Source of the DNA: Archangium violaceum
GTDB taxonomy: Bacteria; Myxococcota; Myxococcia; Myxococcales; Myxococcaceae
Reading direction: 5' to 3'
DNA: 64,000 nt
Assembly: GCF_016859125.1 (NCBI RefSeq)
Contig: NZ_CP069338.1
Coordinates: 8,121,001-8,185,000 of the forward strand
Below are positions 16,892 through 26,314 of this stretch, in pieces; the stretch's first letter is position 1; each line of letters opens with the position of its first letter. A model generated the notes under the pieces. It had not been told where the DNA came from and searched no databases. It worked only from the letters and a program-made list of their open reading frames with translations. Both the position numbers and the translations under genes were made by a program.

Positions 16892-16954
16892 GCAGGTTGA
16901 TTGCTTCCGCCTTTCGCCGTGAGTGGGAGGGCGTTAGCTTGAAGTGAGGACGAA

Positions 16955-18085
16955 TTGTCGGAAACCACCCCCGAGGGATTGGACGCATTGCGAAACCCCG
17001 CCACTGTAGAGGCCCAAGCAGCAGTCAGCCCCACCTCCGCCAAGGTGGATGTCCGCGATAACGCGACCACCCTGGCCTTGTGTGGCAACCAGAATGAAAA
17101 CTTGAAGCTCATGGAGCGCCGGCTCGGTGTTCGGGTCGGACAGCGAGGGACCGAGCTTCATCTATCGGGACCCGCCGATGCCGTGGCCTTCACGGTGCGT
17201 CTGGTGGAGAACCTCGAGGGCATCATCCGGGCGGGGCGTCCCGTCTACCGCGAGGACGTCGAGCAGGCCATCAAGGTGCTCGGCCGCGGCGGCGCCGAGT
17301 CCCTCCAGGACGTCATGCTGGGCCCCGTGCTGAAGAGCTCGGGCAACAAGCAGATTTCCCCCAAGAGCATCGCGCAGAAGCGCTACGTGGACGCCATCCG
17401 CGCCCACGACATCGTCTTCGGCATCGGCCCCGCCGGCACGGGCAAGACGTACCTGGCCATGGCCATGGCGGTCGCCGCCCTGCAGGAGCGCAAGGTCAAG
17501 CGCATCGTCCTGGCGCGTCCCGCGGTGGAGGCCGGCGAGAAGTTGGGCTTCCTCCCGGGCGACCTGGCCGAGAAGGTCAACCCCTACCTGCGCCCGCTCT
17601 ATGACGCGCTGCACGACATGATGGCCGTCGAGCGTGCCCTGCACCTCATCGAGCAGGGGGTGGTGGAGGTGGCTCCGCTGGCCTTCATGCGCGGCCGCAC
17701 GCTCAACGACTCCTTCGTCATCCTCGATGAGGCGCAGAACACCACCGTCGAGCAGATGAAGATGTTCCTCACCCGTCTGGGCTACAACAGCAAGGCGGTC
17801 ATCACCGGCGACGTGACGCAGGTGGACCTGCCCACGGGCAAGACGAGCGGTCTGCACCACGCGCGCTCCATCCTCAAGAACGTGGAGGGCATCTGCATCT
17901 CCGAGTTCACCGAGGTGGACGTGGTCCGTCACCCGCTGGTGCAGGAGGTGATCCGCGCCTATGACCGCTACGATGCGGCACAGCAGGCGGCCAAGGAGGC
18001 GGCCAAGGCGCTCGGCAAGGAAGCCGAGGGAGCCGCGGCTCAGGAATCGGCGGTAACGCCGGAATCCGACACCTCAAACCCCTGA
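16955..18085 (+). CDS. PhoH-family ATPase
   Basis: A 376-residue PhoH/YbeZ-type protein. After an N-terminal KH-like region (about 30-110), the P-loop reads [17 protein letters not shown] (about 150-166), with Walker [10 protein letters not shown] (about 258-266) and [12 protein letters not shown] near 285. PhoH proteins are ATPases connected with RNA metabolism, usually encoded beside ybeY. The TTG at 16955 is the best start, with GAGGA ending 4 bases upstream. Order here: phoH, terminator, pgpH-like, ybeY fusion, the same order as in many bacteria. Confidence 0.93.
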   Translation: MSETTPEGLDALRNPATVEAQAAVSPTSAKVDVRDNATTLALCGNQNENLKLMERRLGVRVGQRGTELHLSGPADAVAFTVRLVENLEGIIRAGRPVYREDVEQAIKVLGRGGAESLQDVMLGPVLKSSGNKQISPKSIAQKRYVDAIRAHDIVFGIGPAGTGKTYLAMAMAVAALQERKVKRIVLARPAVEAGEKLGFLPGDLAEKVNPYLRPLYDALHDMMAVERALHLIEQGVVEVAPLAFMRGRTLNDSFVILDEAQNTTVEQMKMFLTRLGYNSKAVITGDVTQVDLPTGKTSGLHHARSILKNVEGICISEFTEVDVVRHPLVQEVIRAYDRYDAAQQAAKEAAKALGKEAEGAAAQESAVTPESDTSNP

Positions 18086-18117
18086 TTTTTCCTGGCCCGG
18101 CGGCTGGGCAGGCAGGC

Positions 18118-18155
18118 GTGGGCGGCGGAATCCCTTCCCGCCGCCCACTTTGCTT
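18118..18155 (+). terminator. Intrinsic terminator after phoH
   Basis: An 11-bp perfect stem (18118-18128 with 18138-18148) has a 9-base loop and is followed by TTTGCTT. It lies 33 bases after the phoH stop and before the pgpH-like promoter, so it probably ends the phoH transcript. Confidence 0.75.
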
Positions 18156-18183
18156 GAAGAATCCGCCGCGTCTCTCATAGGTT
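18154..18183 (+). promoter_or_regulatory. Promoter of the pgpH-like gene, probably leaderless
   Basis: TTGAAG at 18154-18159, an 18-base spacer, and TAGGTT at 18178-18183. The ATG is 9 bases further on, with no Shine-Dalgarno. The -35 overlaps the T-rich tail of the preceding terminator. Confidence 0.45.
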
Positions 18184-18192
18184 GCTCGATCC

Positions 18193-20676
18193 ATGGCCGA
18201 ACCGGAATCGTCGCCCCCCGGACCCAGTCCGCTGGACGCGCTAGCTCACCGCTTCCGGCTCGGCCCCCGTTGGGGCCGGCGCCTGACAAGCCTGGTGTTG
18301 CTGCTGGCCGTCTCAGTGGCGGCTGGCTTCGTCATTTCCCCGGGTCTCTACAGCCAGCAGATCCCCGCCCTCTCCGAGGAGAACCTGGGCAAGCCCTTCC
18401 GGGCGAACTCTCCGGCGGGTTTCAAGGCCGGGCGGGACTACGAGATCCTCCACCAGGCGAGGACCGAGCAACTGCGTCAGGATGCGCGCGGCGCGGTGCG
18501 GCCGGTGTACGACCTGAGTCCGGGCGTGGTGTCGGAGATCCGCGCGGCGGTGGGCGGGGCCTTCGCGGAGATGCGCCAGCGGCTGGCGGCGAAGGAGTCG
18601 GCCGAGGTGCCCGCGGCGGTGGAGGGGGCCAAGGCGCGCAAGCCGACCCCCCAGGAGGAGCGCGAGCGCCAGCGCCGCGAGATGGAGGCGCTGCGGGAGG
18701 ACTTCCAGGTGCTCCTGTTCGGGCGCAGGGACGCGGCGCTCGATTCCGACGACTTCCAGGCGTTGTACGCGTCGCGCTTCTCCGAGGCGGTGGAGGCGGC
18801 CACGCTGGCGCTGGTGGAGCGGGCGTACGGCTTCTCCGAGCCCGCGCCGGTCTACATCGCGAACTCGCGCGAGGAGCTGGCGCGCGAGGGTCCGCAGGGC
18901 ATCACCGTGCGGGACTTGCGGCACAACGGTGAGCAGACGCTGCCGGGCACGGCGCCCACGGTGGTGGACGTGCGCGAGGCACACACGGAGCTGGATCGCT
19001 TCGCCTCCATTCCGGGCAACCTGTTGCCGGACGCGCCGGGTGTGCAGCGGCGGGCGGTGCTGCGGCTGTCCAAGCGGCTGGTGCGGCCCAACCTCACCAT
19101 CAACCTGGCGGAGACGGACGCGCGGCGGCGTCAGGCGGCGATGGCGGTGAAGGACGCCGTCATCTCCATCAAGAAGGGCCAGCGGGTCATCGGGGATGGC
19201 GAGCTGGTCAACGAGTTGCACCTGGTGACCATCCGGGGCATGCGCGTCCAGACGGACCGGTTGGATCTGGTGCAGCTGCAGGTGGGTGGCACGGGGCTGG
19301 TGGCGCTGCTCATCTCCGCCACGTACGTCTTCTGCCGGGCGGCCTTCCGGCGCTTCCGTCCCACGCGCAAGGACGGGCTGCTGCTGGGCCTGCTGCTCGT
19401 GATGATGCTGGGCCTGCTGCAGCTGTGGGTGTCCATCGCGGACGCGGTGCAGGACCGGTACACGGTGCTGCCCCTGGAGGCCTTCTACTACGCGTTCCCG
19501 GTGGCGGCCGGCGCGATGCTGGTGCGCTTCGTCCTCTCGGAGGATCTCGCGCTCTTCTTCGCGGTGGTGCTGGCGTGCCTCTGCGGGGTGATGTTGGGCA
19601 ACTCGCTGTCCTTCGGCATCTACGCCCTGGTGGGGGCGCTGGTGGCGGCCGACCGCATCACCCGGGCCAAGGATCGGGTGGGCATCTTCCGGGCGGGCCT
19701 GGCCACTGGCGCCGTCAACCTGGTGGCGGTGCTCTGTCTCTTCCTGGCGGAGGGCAAGGGGCTCACCAGCGACACGCTCATCACGGCCCTGTTCGCCTTC
19801 GCGGGCACCTCGCTGGCGGTGCCGGTGATGGTGATGGCGCTCACGCCGCTCATCGAGTCCGTCTTCGGTTACGCGTCGGATCTGAAGCTGCTGGAGCTGG
19901 CCAACCTCAACCACCCGGCGCTCAAGGAGCTCATCGTCCAGGCCCCGGGCACCTACCACCACTCCATCATCATCGGGACGCTGGTGGAGAACGCGGCGGA
20001 GGCCATTGGCGCCAATCCGCTGCTGGCACGCTCGTGCGCGTACTACCACGACATCGGCAAGGGCCGGAATCCGCTCTACTTCGGCGAGAACCAGAAGGGC
20101 GAGAACAAGCACGACAGCCTCGCCCCGGCGATGAGCGCCGTCATCATCAAGCGCCACGTCACCGAGGGGCTGGAGATGGCGCGCCAGTACCGGCTGCCCA
20201 AGCTGGTGGCGGATGCCATTCCGCAGCACCATGGCACGCGCCTGGTGGGCTACTTCTTCCACAAGGCCGTCAAGGATCAGGAGGGCAAGGAAGGCGCTCC
20301 TCCCATCGACGAGAGCATCTACCGCTACCCGGGTCCCAAGCCCCAGTTCCGCGAGGCGGCGCTGGTGATGATCGCCGACGCGGTGGAGGCCTCGACGCGG
20401 GCCCTGCCCGAGCCCACCACTCCCCGGCTGCAATCCCAGGTGCAGAAGATGATCAACCTCATCTTCTCCGAGGGCCAGCTGGACGAGTGCGATCTGACGC
20501 TCAGGGACTTGAATCTCATCGCGCAGTCCTTCCTGCACACGCTGGAGGGCATCTACCATGCGCGCCCCGAGTACCCCGCGGGAGCGCTGCAGGCGGGCCC
20601 CAAGGGGCCGGCATTGACGGTGGCGGCGGGGACGAAGCAGGACGGCAAGGCGCGCCCGGCGGGGACTGGCACCTGA
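18193..20676 (+). CDS. 7TM-HD family phosphohydrolase (PgpH/YqfF-like, putative c-di-AMP phosphodiesterase)
   Basis: An 827-residue inner-membrane protein. One N-terminal helix anchors a large extracytoplasmic 7TMR-HDED domain (about 60-350). Seven helices follow (about 365-555), then a cytoplasmic HD domain with YHHSIIIG (His pair about 591), CAYYHDIGKG (HD about 619-620) and IPQHHGTRL. Characterised members hydrolyse c-di-AMP, but whether this organism makes c-di-AMP cannot be seen here. No diadenylate cyclase gene is in the window. It is followed after 25 bases by the cupin-YbeY gene. Confidence 0.92.
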   Translation: MAEPESSPPGPSPLDALAHRFRLGPRWGRRLTSLVLLLAVSVAAGFVISPGLYSQQIPALSEENLGKPFRANSPAGFKAGRDYEILHQARTEQLRQDARGAVRPVYDLSPGVVSEIRAAVGGAFAEMRQRLAAKESAEVPAAVEGAKARKPTPQEERERQRREMEALREDFQVLLFGRRDAALDSDDFQALYASRFSEAVEAATLALVERAYGFSEPAPVYIANSREELAREGPQGITVRDLRHNGEQTLPGTAPTVVDVREAHTELDRFASIPGNLLPDAPGVQRRAVLRLSKRLVRPNLTINLAETDARRRQAAMAVKDAVISIKKGQRVIGDGELVNELHLVTIRGMRVQTDRLDLVQLQVGGTGLVALLISATYVFCRAAFRRFRPTRKDGLLLGLLLVMMLGLLQLWVSIADAVQDRYTVLPLEAFYYAFPVAAGAMLVRFVLSEDLALFFAVVLACLCGVMLGNSLSFGIYALVGALVAADRITRAKDRVGIFRAGLATGAVNLVAVLCLFLAEGKGLTSDTLITALFAFAGTSLAVPVMVMALTPLIESVFGYASDLKLLELANLNHPALKELIVQAPGTYHHSIIIGTLVENAAEAIGANPLLARSCAYYHDIGKGRNPLYFGENQKGENKHDSLAPAMSAVIIKRHVTEGLEMARQYRLPKLVADAIPQHHGTRLVGYFFHKAVKDQEGKEGAPPIDESIYRYPGPKPQFREAALVMIADAVEASTRALPEPTTPRLQSQVQKMINLIFSEGQLDECDLTLRDLNLIAQSFLHTLEGIYHARPEYPAGALQAGPKGPALTVAAGTKQDGKARPAGTGT

Positions 20677-20701
20677 GGCGCGCGGCCCGAGGAGGCCGAA
20701 C

Positions 20702-21550
20702 GTGGTGAAGCTGCGCAAGGGGAAGATCATCCCCCGCGAGGATGGGAAGCGCGTCGAGGAGTTCGTGGGCGTGGCGACGACGGGCACGGACTCCCTGTCG
20801 GTGGCGCGGATGCTGGCGCCGCCGGGCTGGTCCGCTCCGGCGCGGACGCCCGAGTTCGACGAGGTGGTCATCATCCTCAAGGGCGAGCTGACGCTGGTGG
20901 TGGACGGCCGGCGCCAGCTGATCGGCGAAGGGGAGCTGGGGCTGGTGCCGAGGGGTCGCCGGGTGGTGTACCGCAACGATGGGCAGGGCGCGTGTGACTA
21001 CTACTCCGTCTGCGCGCCGGCCTTCCGGGTGGAACTGGCGCACTTCGAGGAGGAGACGAAGGCGCCCGCGGACAACCGGGTGACGGTGCAGGTGGCGCAC
21101 CCGCAGGGCAAGCGCTTCTCCAAACAGGTGACGGAGCTGGCGGAGACGTTCCTGCGCAAGCTGGAGCTCTCCGGGTGCGAGCTGTCCATCTCGCTGGTGG
21201 GCGATCATGCGATCCGCCGGCTCAACCGCACCTGGCGCAAGAAGGACAAGGCCACGGATGTGCTGAGCTTCCCGGCGGGGGACCTGCCCAAGGGCACGCC
21301 CGGGCCGAGGCAGCTCGGGGACGTGGTCATCTCCCTGGACACGGCGAAGCTCCAGGCGAAGGAGTACGAGCGCACGCTGGAGTCGGAGGTGGCGCGCTAT
21401 CTGGCGCATGGGTTGCTGCACCTGCTGGGCTACGACCACGAGCGCCCCAAGGACGCGCAGAAGATGGCGCGTGCCGAGGAGCGGCTCCTGGGCGAGAGCG
21501 GGATGGTGGGCGACGCCGTGGCCCCCAGGGCTCGCAAGCTCATGACCTGA
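20702..21550 (+). CDS. ybeY: Cupin domain fused to YbeY rRNA-maturation endoribonuclease
   Basis: A 282-residue protein. Residues 1-115 are a cupin barrel (PEFDEVVIILKGELTLVVDGRR, LGLVPRGRRVVYRND). Residues about 120-282 are YbeY, with CELSISLVGDHAIRRLNRTWRKKDKATDVLSF and the metal site HGLLHLLGYDH (His 236, 240, 246). YbeY is normally about 150-170 residues and free-standing, so the cupin is an extra domain. YbeY processes 16S rRNA ends and takes part in ribosome quality control. GTG start at 20702 after GAGG. No internal stop or frameshift separates the two domains. Confidence 0.9.
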   Translation: MVKLRKGKIIPREDGKRVEEFVGVATTGTDSLSVARMLAPPGWSAPARTPEFDEVVIILKGELTLVVDGRRQLIGEGELGLVPRGRRVVYRNDGQGACDYYSVCAPAFRVELAHFEEETKAPADNRVTVQVAHPQGKRFSKQVTELAETFLRKLELSGCELSISLVGDHAIRRLNRTWRKKDKATDVLSFPAGDLPKGTPGPRQLGDVVISLDTAKLQAKEYERTLESEVARYLAHGLLHLLGYDHERPKDAQKMARAEERLLGESGMVGDAVAPRARKLMT

Positions 21551-21661
21551 GTGGGTCTGCTCGCCAGTTTCCTCCAATGGCTGTTCGTTACCATCTCACG
21601 GGAGTGGGATTGCTGTAGTGAAGTACCTTTCCGGTGAGACTGGGTGTGGAGGGAGCTTCTC

Positions 21662-21690
21662 TTTACGTGTCACGTCGCGGTTGCTAGCCT
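21662..21690 (+). promoter_or_regulatory. Predicted promoter of the chemoreceptor-P450 pair
   Basis: TTTACG at 21662-21667, a 17-base spacer and TAGCCT at 21685-21690, about 45 bases before the chemoreceptor ATG. The hexamers are moderate matches, and the surrounding gap of about 185 bases is poorer in GC than the flanking genes. Confidence 0.4.
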
Positions 21691-21735
21691 CTGAGAAAGG
21701 ACTGTCGGCGTGATCGCGCGAAGGTGCCTGTTCCA

Positions 21736-23631
21736 ATGCTCCAGCCAAGAACTCAAGAAGAGGCCAAGCGCCTGACCTGGCGGGTCTTTTTCACCTATCA
21801 GCTCAACCTCGTGCCGGCGCTCGTGCCGTTGGTCTACACGGTGGCGCTGGTGATAGGACTCACGGGCGAGGAAGGCGTGCTCGCTCTGACGTACATCATC
21901 CCACCGGTGAACGCGCTCGTGGGTATGCTGGGTCCCTGGTTCGCGGCCTACAAGATTACGAAAGGGGCTCTGATCTCCGTTCCCGGCGAGCCGGAGGAGA
22001 GAAGGCTCGAGCGTATCCTCAAGGCCCCCCGGGCCCTTGAAATGGCCTGGTCCTTGTTGGTGTTGGCTGGGACTGCCGGGTTCATCATCACCGCGTGCCT
22101 CTGGTTCAACCGGAGCTTGTGGACGGTGTTCTGGGGCGTGTTCGTGACGATGATGTTCTGCCAGCTCGGCATGCTGCAGGTGCGCATCAGCCTCGAGCGG
22201 CTGTTCCGTCCGTACGCGATCGAGCTGTTCCATGCCAATCCCAAGGCGAAGCTTCAGGGCGGGGGATTGCTGTGGCCCCGGCAGCGTTGGTACCTGGGCT
22301 ATGCGTTCGGTCTCTCCACCATCACCGCCGTGGTTGTGAACGGCACCATCGTGGTGCGTCAGGTCTACAACAAGTTCGAGCAGTTGATCGCCCAGAGCTC
22401 GCAGCTCGACTCCTCCCAGCTCTCCACCCTGTTGCAAGCGGCCCGGTCGGAGCTGGTGGCCGATTCATTCCTGCCGCTGCTGCTGATCGAGACCTACCTG
22501 CTGGCGAACGCCCTGCTGGCTGGCGTGCGTCTGGCTCGACACCAGGCGGAGGGCATGATGGCGGTTCGCGAGTCCATCCTGGGTCTGGCGACCGGGGCTC
22601 CCAAGCTGCCCGAGTGGTTGTCCACGGACGAGATTGGCGATCTGTCTCGCGCCACCGCGAACGCCTTCGATCAGCTCAAGTCCCTGTCGCTCTCGCTCGC
22701 GGAGTGGGCGCGCCTGCTGGGCAGGTCGGCCGAGGAGCTCGGGGATTCCAGCAGCAAGCAGGGGACGATCCTCACGCGGCAGGCCGCGGCTCTGCAGGAG
22801 ACGCAGGTGACCGCGCAGGAGATCAAGCAGACCTCCGCGCTGGCGGCCCAGAAGGCCGAGGCCGTGCTCAAGCAGGCGGAGCAGGCCGATCTGATCCGCC
22901 GCTCCGGAGAGGCCGCTGTCGAGCAGAGTCTCGATGGCCTCAAGGTCATCCGCGAGCAGGTCAAGGAGATGGAGAACCGCATCAAGGCGTTGGACCAGAG
23001 CGCGCGGCAGATCGCCAACATCACCACGACGGTGAAGGATCTGGCGGATCAGTCCAACATGCTCGCGCTCAACGCCGCCATCGAGGCCGTGCGCTCCGGA
23101 GAGCATGGCAAGGGCTTTGGCATCGTCGCCCGGGAGATCCGAACGCTCGCTGACAAGTCCATCAAGTCGACGAACAACGTTCGTGACATCCTCTATGACA
23201 TCAGCTCGGCGATCCGTACCACCGTGCAGATCACGGAGCAGGGGAGCCAGAGGATCGAGGAGAGCCTCGAGCAGGTCCGGGCCTCGGGTAACAACATCGG
23301 CCAACTGTCGGTGATCGTCCGCGACAACGCGTCGTCCGTGAAGCAGATCTCCGTGGCTGTCACCCAGCAGAACTCCGGCATCGAGCAGATCTTCCAGGCG
23401 GTCAACGAGCTGTCGAAGATGATGGACGAGACGTTGAGCGGCGTCCGTGCGTCGGATAGTGCCATGAGCCTCGTGCGCGAGGTCGCGGCGAAGGTGAACG
23501 ACTTCGTTGGCGCCTATAGCTGGCACGAGATGAGCGCGAAGAACTCCACCCAGATGTCAGAGGACGTTGTTTCCGACATCGCGCCGGTCGGGGGCGTGGA
23601 TGGTCGCTCTCGGCCAGATGTTCTGAGGTAA
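21736..23631 (+). CDS. Methyl-accepting chemotaxis protein with a multi-spanning membrane sensor region
   Basis: A 631-residue receptor. The N-terminal 270 residues contain about six hydrophobic helices (around 22-42, 50-70, 100-118, 123-145, 185-205, 245-265) with only short loops, in place of the usual two helices around a periplasmic domain. The signalling part is complete. Its hairpin tip is LALNAAIEAVRSGEHGKGFG at about 443-462. No typical HAMP is obvious. It may sense within the membrane. The ATG at 21736 is chosen; an in-frame GTG at 21724 adds four residues. The P450 start follows its stop by 7 bases. Confidence 0.9.
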   Translation: MLQPRTQEEAKRLTWRVFFTYQLNLVPALVPLVYTVALVIGLTGEEGVLALTYIIPPVNALVGMLGPWFAAYKITKGALISVPGEPEERRLERILKAPRALEMAWSLLVLAGTAGFIITACLWFNRSLWTVFWGVFVTMMFCQLGMLQVRISLERLFRPYAIELFHANPKAKLQGGGLLWPRQRWYLGYAFGLSTITAVVVNGTIVVRQVYNKFEQLIAQSSQLDSSQLSTLLQAARSELVADSFLPLLLIETYLLANALLAGVRLARHQAEGMMAVRESILGLATGAPKLPEWLSTDEIGDLSRATANAFDQLKSLSLSLAEWARLLGRSAEELGDSSSKQGTILTRQAAALQETQVTAQEIKQTSALAAQKAEAVLKQAEQADLIRRSGEAAVEQSLDGLKVIREQVKEMENRIKALDQSARQIANITTTVKDLADQSNMLALNAAIEAVRSGEHGKGFGIVAREIRTLADKSIKSTNNVRDILYDISSAIRTTVQITEQGSQRIEESLEQVRASGNNIGQLSVIVRDNASSVKQISVAVTQQNSGIEQIFQAVNELSKMMDETLSGVRASDSAMSLVREVAAKVNDFVGAYSWHEMSAKNSTQMSEDVVSDIAPVGGVDGRSRPDVLR

Positions 23632-23638
23632 TCCCATC

Positions 23639-24973
23639 ATGCCCAAGGCTCTCCCCAGGCTTCAGGAGCCGCCGCTCATTGGTAGCCTCCGGTCCTTCCG
23701 GAACGAGCGGCTCGAGCTGTTCAACCGTGTCCGGCGCGAATGTGGGGAGCTTGGCCTCTTCAGGGTCGGCCCACTCTCCATCATGCTGGTCAACTCCTCG
23801 CGGGCGCTCCAGGAGGTGACCTCTCTGCACGCGGATGCCTTCGAGGGCGGGCTCGCCGTCAATGCGCTGCTGCCCATCTTCGGCCGGTACAGCCTGGTTC
23901 TGCTGCCCAACAAGGAGCACCGCACCTACCGCAAGATCATGGCGCCCACGTTCCAGCCGCGCCGGGTCAGCATGTTCGCCGAGCCGATGGTGAAGGCGAC
24001 CCTGGAGGCTCAGGCGCGGTGGACGGATGGTCAGGAGATCGACGTCGGCCAGGAGATGCTCCGGTTGACGATGCGGATCGTCGGCAAGACGCTCCTCGGT
24101 CTGGAGGTGCTCGATGAGGCGGACGATTTCGGGGCCGCGCTCACCACCTGCCTGGAGTACTCCAATCACCTGGTCGCCAACATCGTTCCGGTTCCGCTTT
24201 GGCTGCCCACGAAGCGCAATCGTGAGTTGAAGAAGGCGCTTGCCTTCATTCGCGGAATGCTGATGGAGAAGCTCTCCTCGCGCCGTCACGCCGGGTGCCC
24301 TGCTACCCAGGACTTCGCCTCGATGCTCATGGGGGTTCGCGGGGAGGATGGGCAGGGATTGAGCGACGAGCAGCTGCGGGACAACCTGATCTTCATCTTC
24401 TCGGCAGGCTACGAGACGTCCGCGAATACCCTGGCCTGGACCTGGTACCTGCTCTCAAAGCACCCGGAGGTCTACGAGCGGCTGCGCAAAGAGGTGGACG
24501 AGGTTCTGCAGGGCAGGGCGCCCACGTATGAAGATCTCGCCAGTCTTCCCTACGTCCACCAGGTGGTCAAAGAGGTCATGCGCATCTACCCGGTGGCCTA
24601 TTTCTTCGGGCGTGAGGCCCGCCGGGACGTGGAGATCGACGGGTATCAAGTTCCCAAGGGGACCTTCGCGGCCGTCTGCCCGTACACACTGCATCGCAAC
24701 CCGGAGTACTTCCCGGATCCGGAGCGGTTCGATCCGGATCGCTTCGCTCCGGAGCAGGAGTCGAAGCTCCCCAAGTATGCCTACCTCCCCTTTGGTGCGG
24801 GGGTCCACGCCTGCCTGGGGGTGCACTTCTTCATGATCGAAGCGCCGCTCCTGCTCGCGACACTCGTTCAACGCGTCCACATCGATGTCCTCCCCGGTCA
24901 GACGGTCAAGCCCGTCGTCGAGGTGACACTGCGGCCCAGCCGCATTCTCGCGCGAGTCCATCACCGCTCGTAG
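23639..24973 (+). CDS. Cytochrome P450
   Basis: A 444-residue soluble bacterial P450 without a membrane anchor. I-helix oxygen-binding AGYETS at 256-261, ExxR as EVMR at 312-315, PERFDPDRF, and the heme loop FGAGVHACLG at 385-394 with ligand Cys 392. His replaces the common Arg two residues before the Cys, as in many bacterial members. All catalytic elements are intact. Electron partners are not encoded nearby. Starting 7 bases after the chemoreceptor stop, it is almost certainly in the same transcript. The substrate is unknown; the convergent UbiA-type gene suggests an isoprenoid. Confidence 0.95.
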   Translation: MPKALPRLQEPPLIGSLRSFRNERLELFNRVRRECGELGLFRVGPLSIMLVNSSRALQEVTSLHADAFEGGLAVNALLPIFGRYSLVLLPNKEHRTYRKIMAPTFQPRRVSMFAEPMVKATLEAQARWTDGQEIDVGQEMLRLTMRIVGKTLLGLEVLDEADDFGAALTTCLEYSNHLVANIVPVPLWLPTKRNRELKKALAFIRGMLMEKLSSRRHAGCPATQDFASMLMGVRGEDGQGLSDEQLRDNLIFIFSAGYETSANTLAWTWYLLSKHPEVYERLRKEVDEVLQGRAPTYEDLASLPYVHQVVKEVMRIYPVAYFFGREARRDVEIDGYQVPKGTFAAVCPYTLHRNPEYFPDPERFDPDRFAPEQESKLPKYAYLPFGAGVHACLGVHFFMIEAPLLLATLVQRVHIDVLPGQTVKPVVEVTLRPSRILARVHHRS

Positions 24974-25065
24974 GGGAGCGTGATGCATCCGGGGCTCGGG
25001 GCTCACCCGTGGAGGCCGTGCCCCTCAGCGCAGCCGGGGGGACACGGCCGGGAGCCGGCAGGCCC

Positions 25066-25092
25066 GCCTGTCCCAGCTTCCAGCGGACAGGC
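25066..25092. terminator. Possible bidirectional terminator between P450 and UbiA-type genes
   Basis: GCCTGTCC at 25066-25073 pairs exactly with GGACAGGC at 25085-25092 around an 11-base loop, in the 147-base gap between two convergent stops. Only a short T pair follows, so termination is a guess from position. Confidence 0.35.
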
Positions 25093-25120
25093 CTTGACGG
25101 TGCCTGGCCCCCGGTGGCTC

Positions 25121-26173
25121 TCACAGCAGGATGATGGCACTGCCGAGTATGACGCAGAACCAGATCGTGAACAGCACGTAGGTCCAATGATCGGCGCGAG
25201 GTGTTCTGAGTAGAAGCACCCGGCCAGCGATCATGAGGCTGATGAGCGTCGCGGTGGCTTCACATCCCCACACGGTCCAGCTCGCCCCTTCGGGCGCGAA
25301 CATCCAGAAGTGCATGGCAAGGGGGAGCAGCGAGAAGCCCGCCGCGAGGATGAGCCGGGTCGGCCACTCCCCGATCTCCAGGGGCATGGTCCTCCTGGCG
25401 GACAGCCGATCTCCCGCCATGTCCCGGAGATCCTGCACGGGAACCAGCAGGAAGATGGTGGTGGCGAGCACCCAGGTCCAGCGCCACACCTCAGGCGTCA
25501 GCGGCGACATGAGCGCCCACGAGGGCAACAGCTGGAACAGCACACCCAGGCCCATACTCAGGTCCTTGGTGAGCCAGTGCTTGGCCCAGCTCCTGAAATT
25601 GTGCAGGTAGATGATGGCCTGCCATCCGACAGTCCACTTCAGCACCCCGAACCACCAACCCACCAGGGTGAAGAGGCCCATGCTGATGAGCCAGCGCACC
25701 CTGGCACCTTCGAGGGAGACATCTCCTCGCGCGAGGGGCCGGTCGGGCTTGTTCATCCGGTCCTCTTCCACTCCCGCCATTTGATTGGCGATGCAGAAAG
25801 ACAGCACGAAGAGGACGAAGTAGATGAGTCCCCGACCCAGGCCAGCCAGGAACTCGATTCCCCTCACGTCGCCGTGCTTCGCGGCGGCAAGCATGAAGAG
25901 GAACATGGGGACGACGGTCGAAGACAGGTCGTAGCGGATGAAGTCCCAGACGAGCCTTACCTCGCGGTAGACGAGTGCCAGTGCACCCTCGCGTCCTGTC
26001 TGGGGCTCGGCGTCGACCGCCGAGGCACTCACATCCTTCTGGGAAATGCTCCGGGACAGCAGGGACAGGTGTTCCATCTGCTTCCACCAAGGAAGTGGGG
26101 GGTCAGCCTGAAACCCGGGATCTGGAGTCGGCGCATTGGGGAACCCTGGCGCTTTCGTTGAAACCGGCTCCAT
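25121..26173 (-). CDS. UbiA-superfamily membrane protein (prenyltransferase or UbiA-type terpene cyclase)
   Basis: A 350-residue protein with about eight membrane helices after a soluble Pro-rich N-terminus of about 75 residues. The second Asp motif is intact (DLRDMAGDR, Asp 248, 251, 255). The first motif reads N130-QMA-G134-VEE-D138 followed by NKPDRP, so the middle Asp of NxxxDxxxD is Gly. The family transfers prenyl groups to aromatic or lipid acceptors; some members instead cyclise prenyl diphosphates. The altered motif and the neighbouring P450 make the cyclase option worth testing. It is convergent with the P450. Confidence 0.8.
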   Translation of the reverse strand: MEPVSTKAPGFPNAPTPDPGFQADPPLPWWKQMEHLSLLSRSISQKDVSASAVDAEPQTGREGALALVYREVRLVWDFIRYDLSSTVVPMFLFMLAAAKHGDVRGIEFLAGLGRGLIYFVLFVLSFCIANQMAGVEEDRMNKPDRPLARGDVSLEGARVRWLISMGLFTLVGWWFGVLKWTVGWQAIIYLHNFRSWAKHWLTKDLSMGLGVLFQLLPSWALMSPLTPEVWRWTWVLATTIFLLVPVQDLRDMAGDRLSARRTMPLEIGEWPTRLILAAGFSLLPLAMHFWMFAPEGASWTVWGCEATATLISLMIAGRVLLLRTPRADHWTYVLFTIWFCVILGSAIILL

Positions 26174-26314
26174 GTGTCTTCCCCCAGATGGGTTGGCTTC
26201 AGGTGCTGTGGGGCTCTCTGTTCGAAAGGCGAGGAATGGCTCCAGGGCTTATTGGCTCCACCCCTGGAATTCGATGGGATGGCCCTGGCAACCGCAGCCT
26301 TTGATGCGCACTGG

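Noticed and set aside
18313..20976. 887-codon minus-strand frame
   Set aside because: Opposite the 7TM-HD gene, which has complete HD motifs; antisense artefact.
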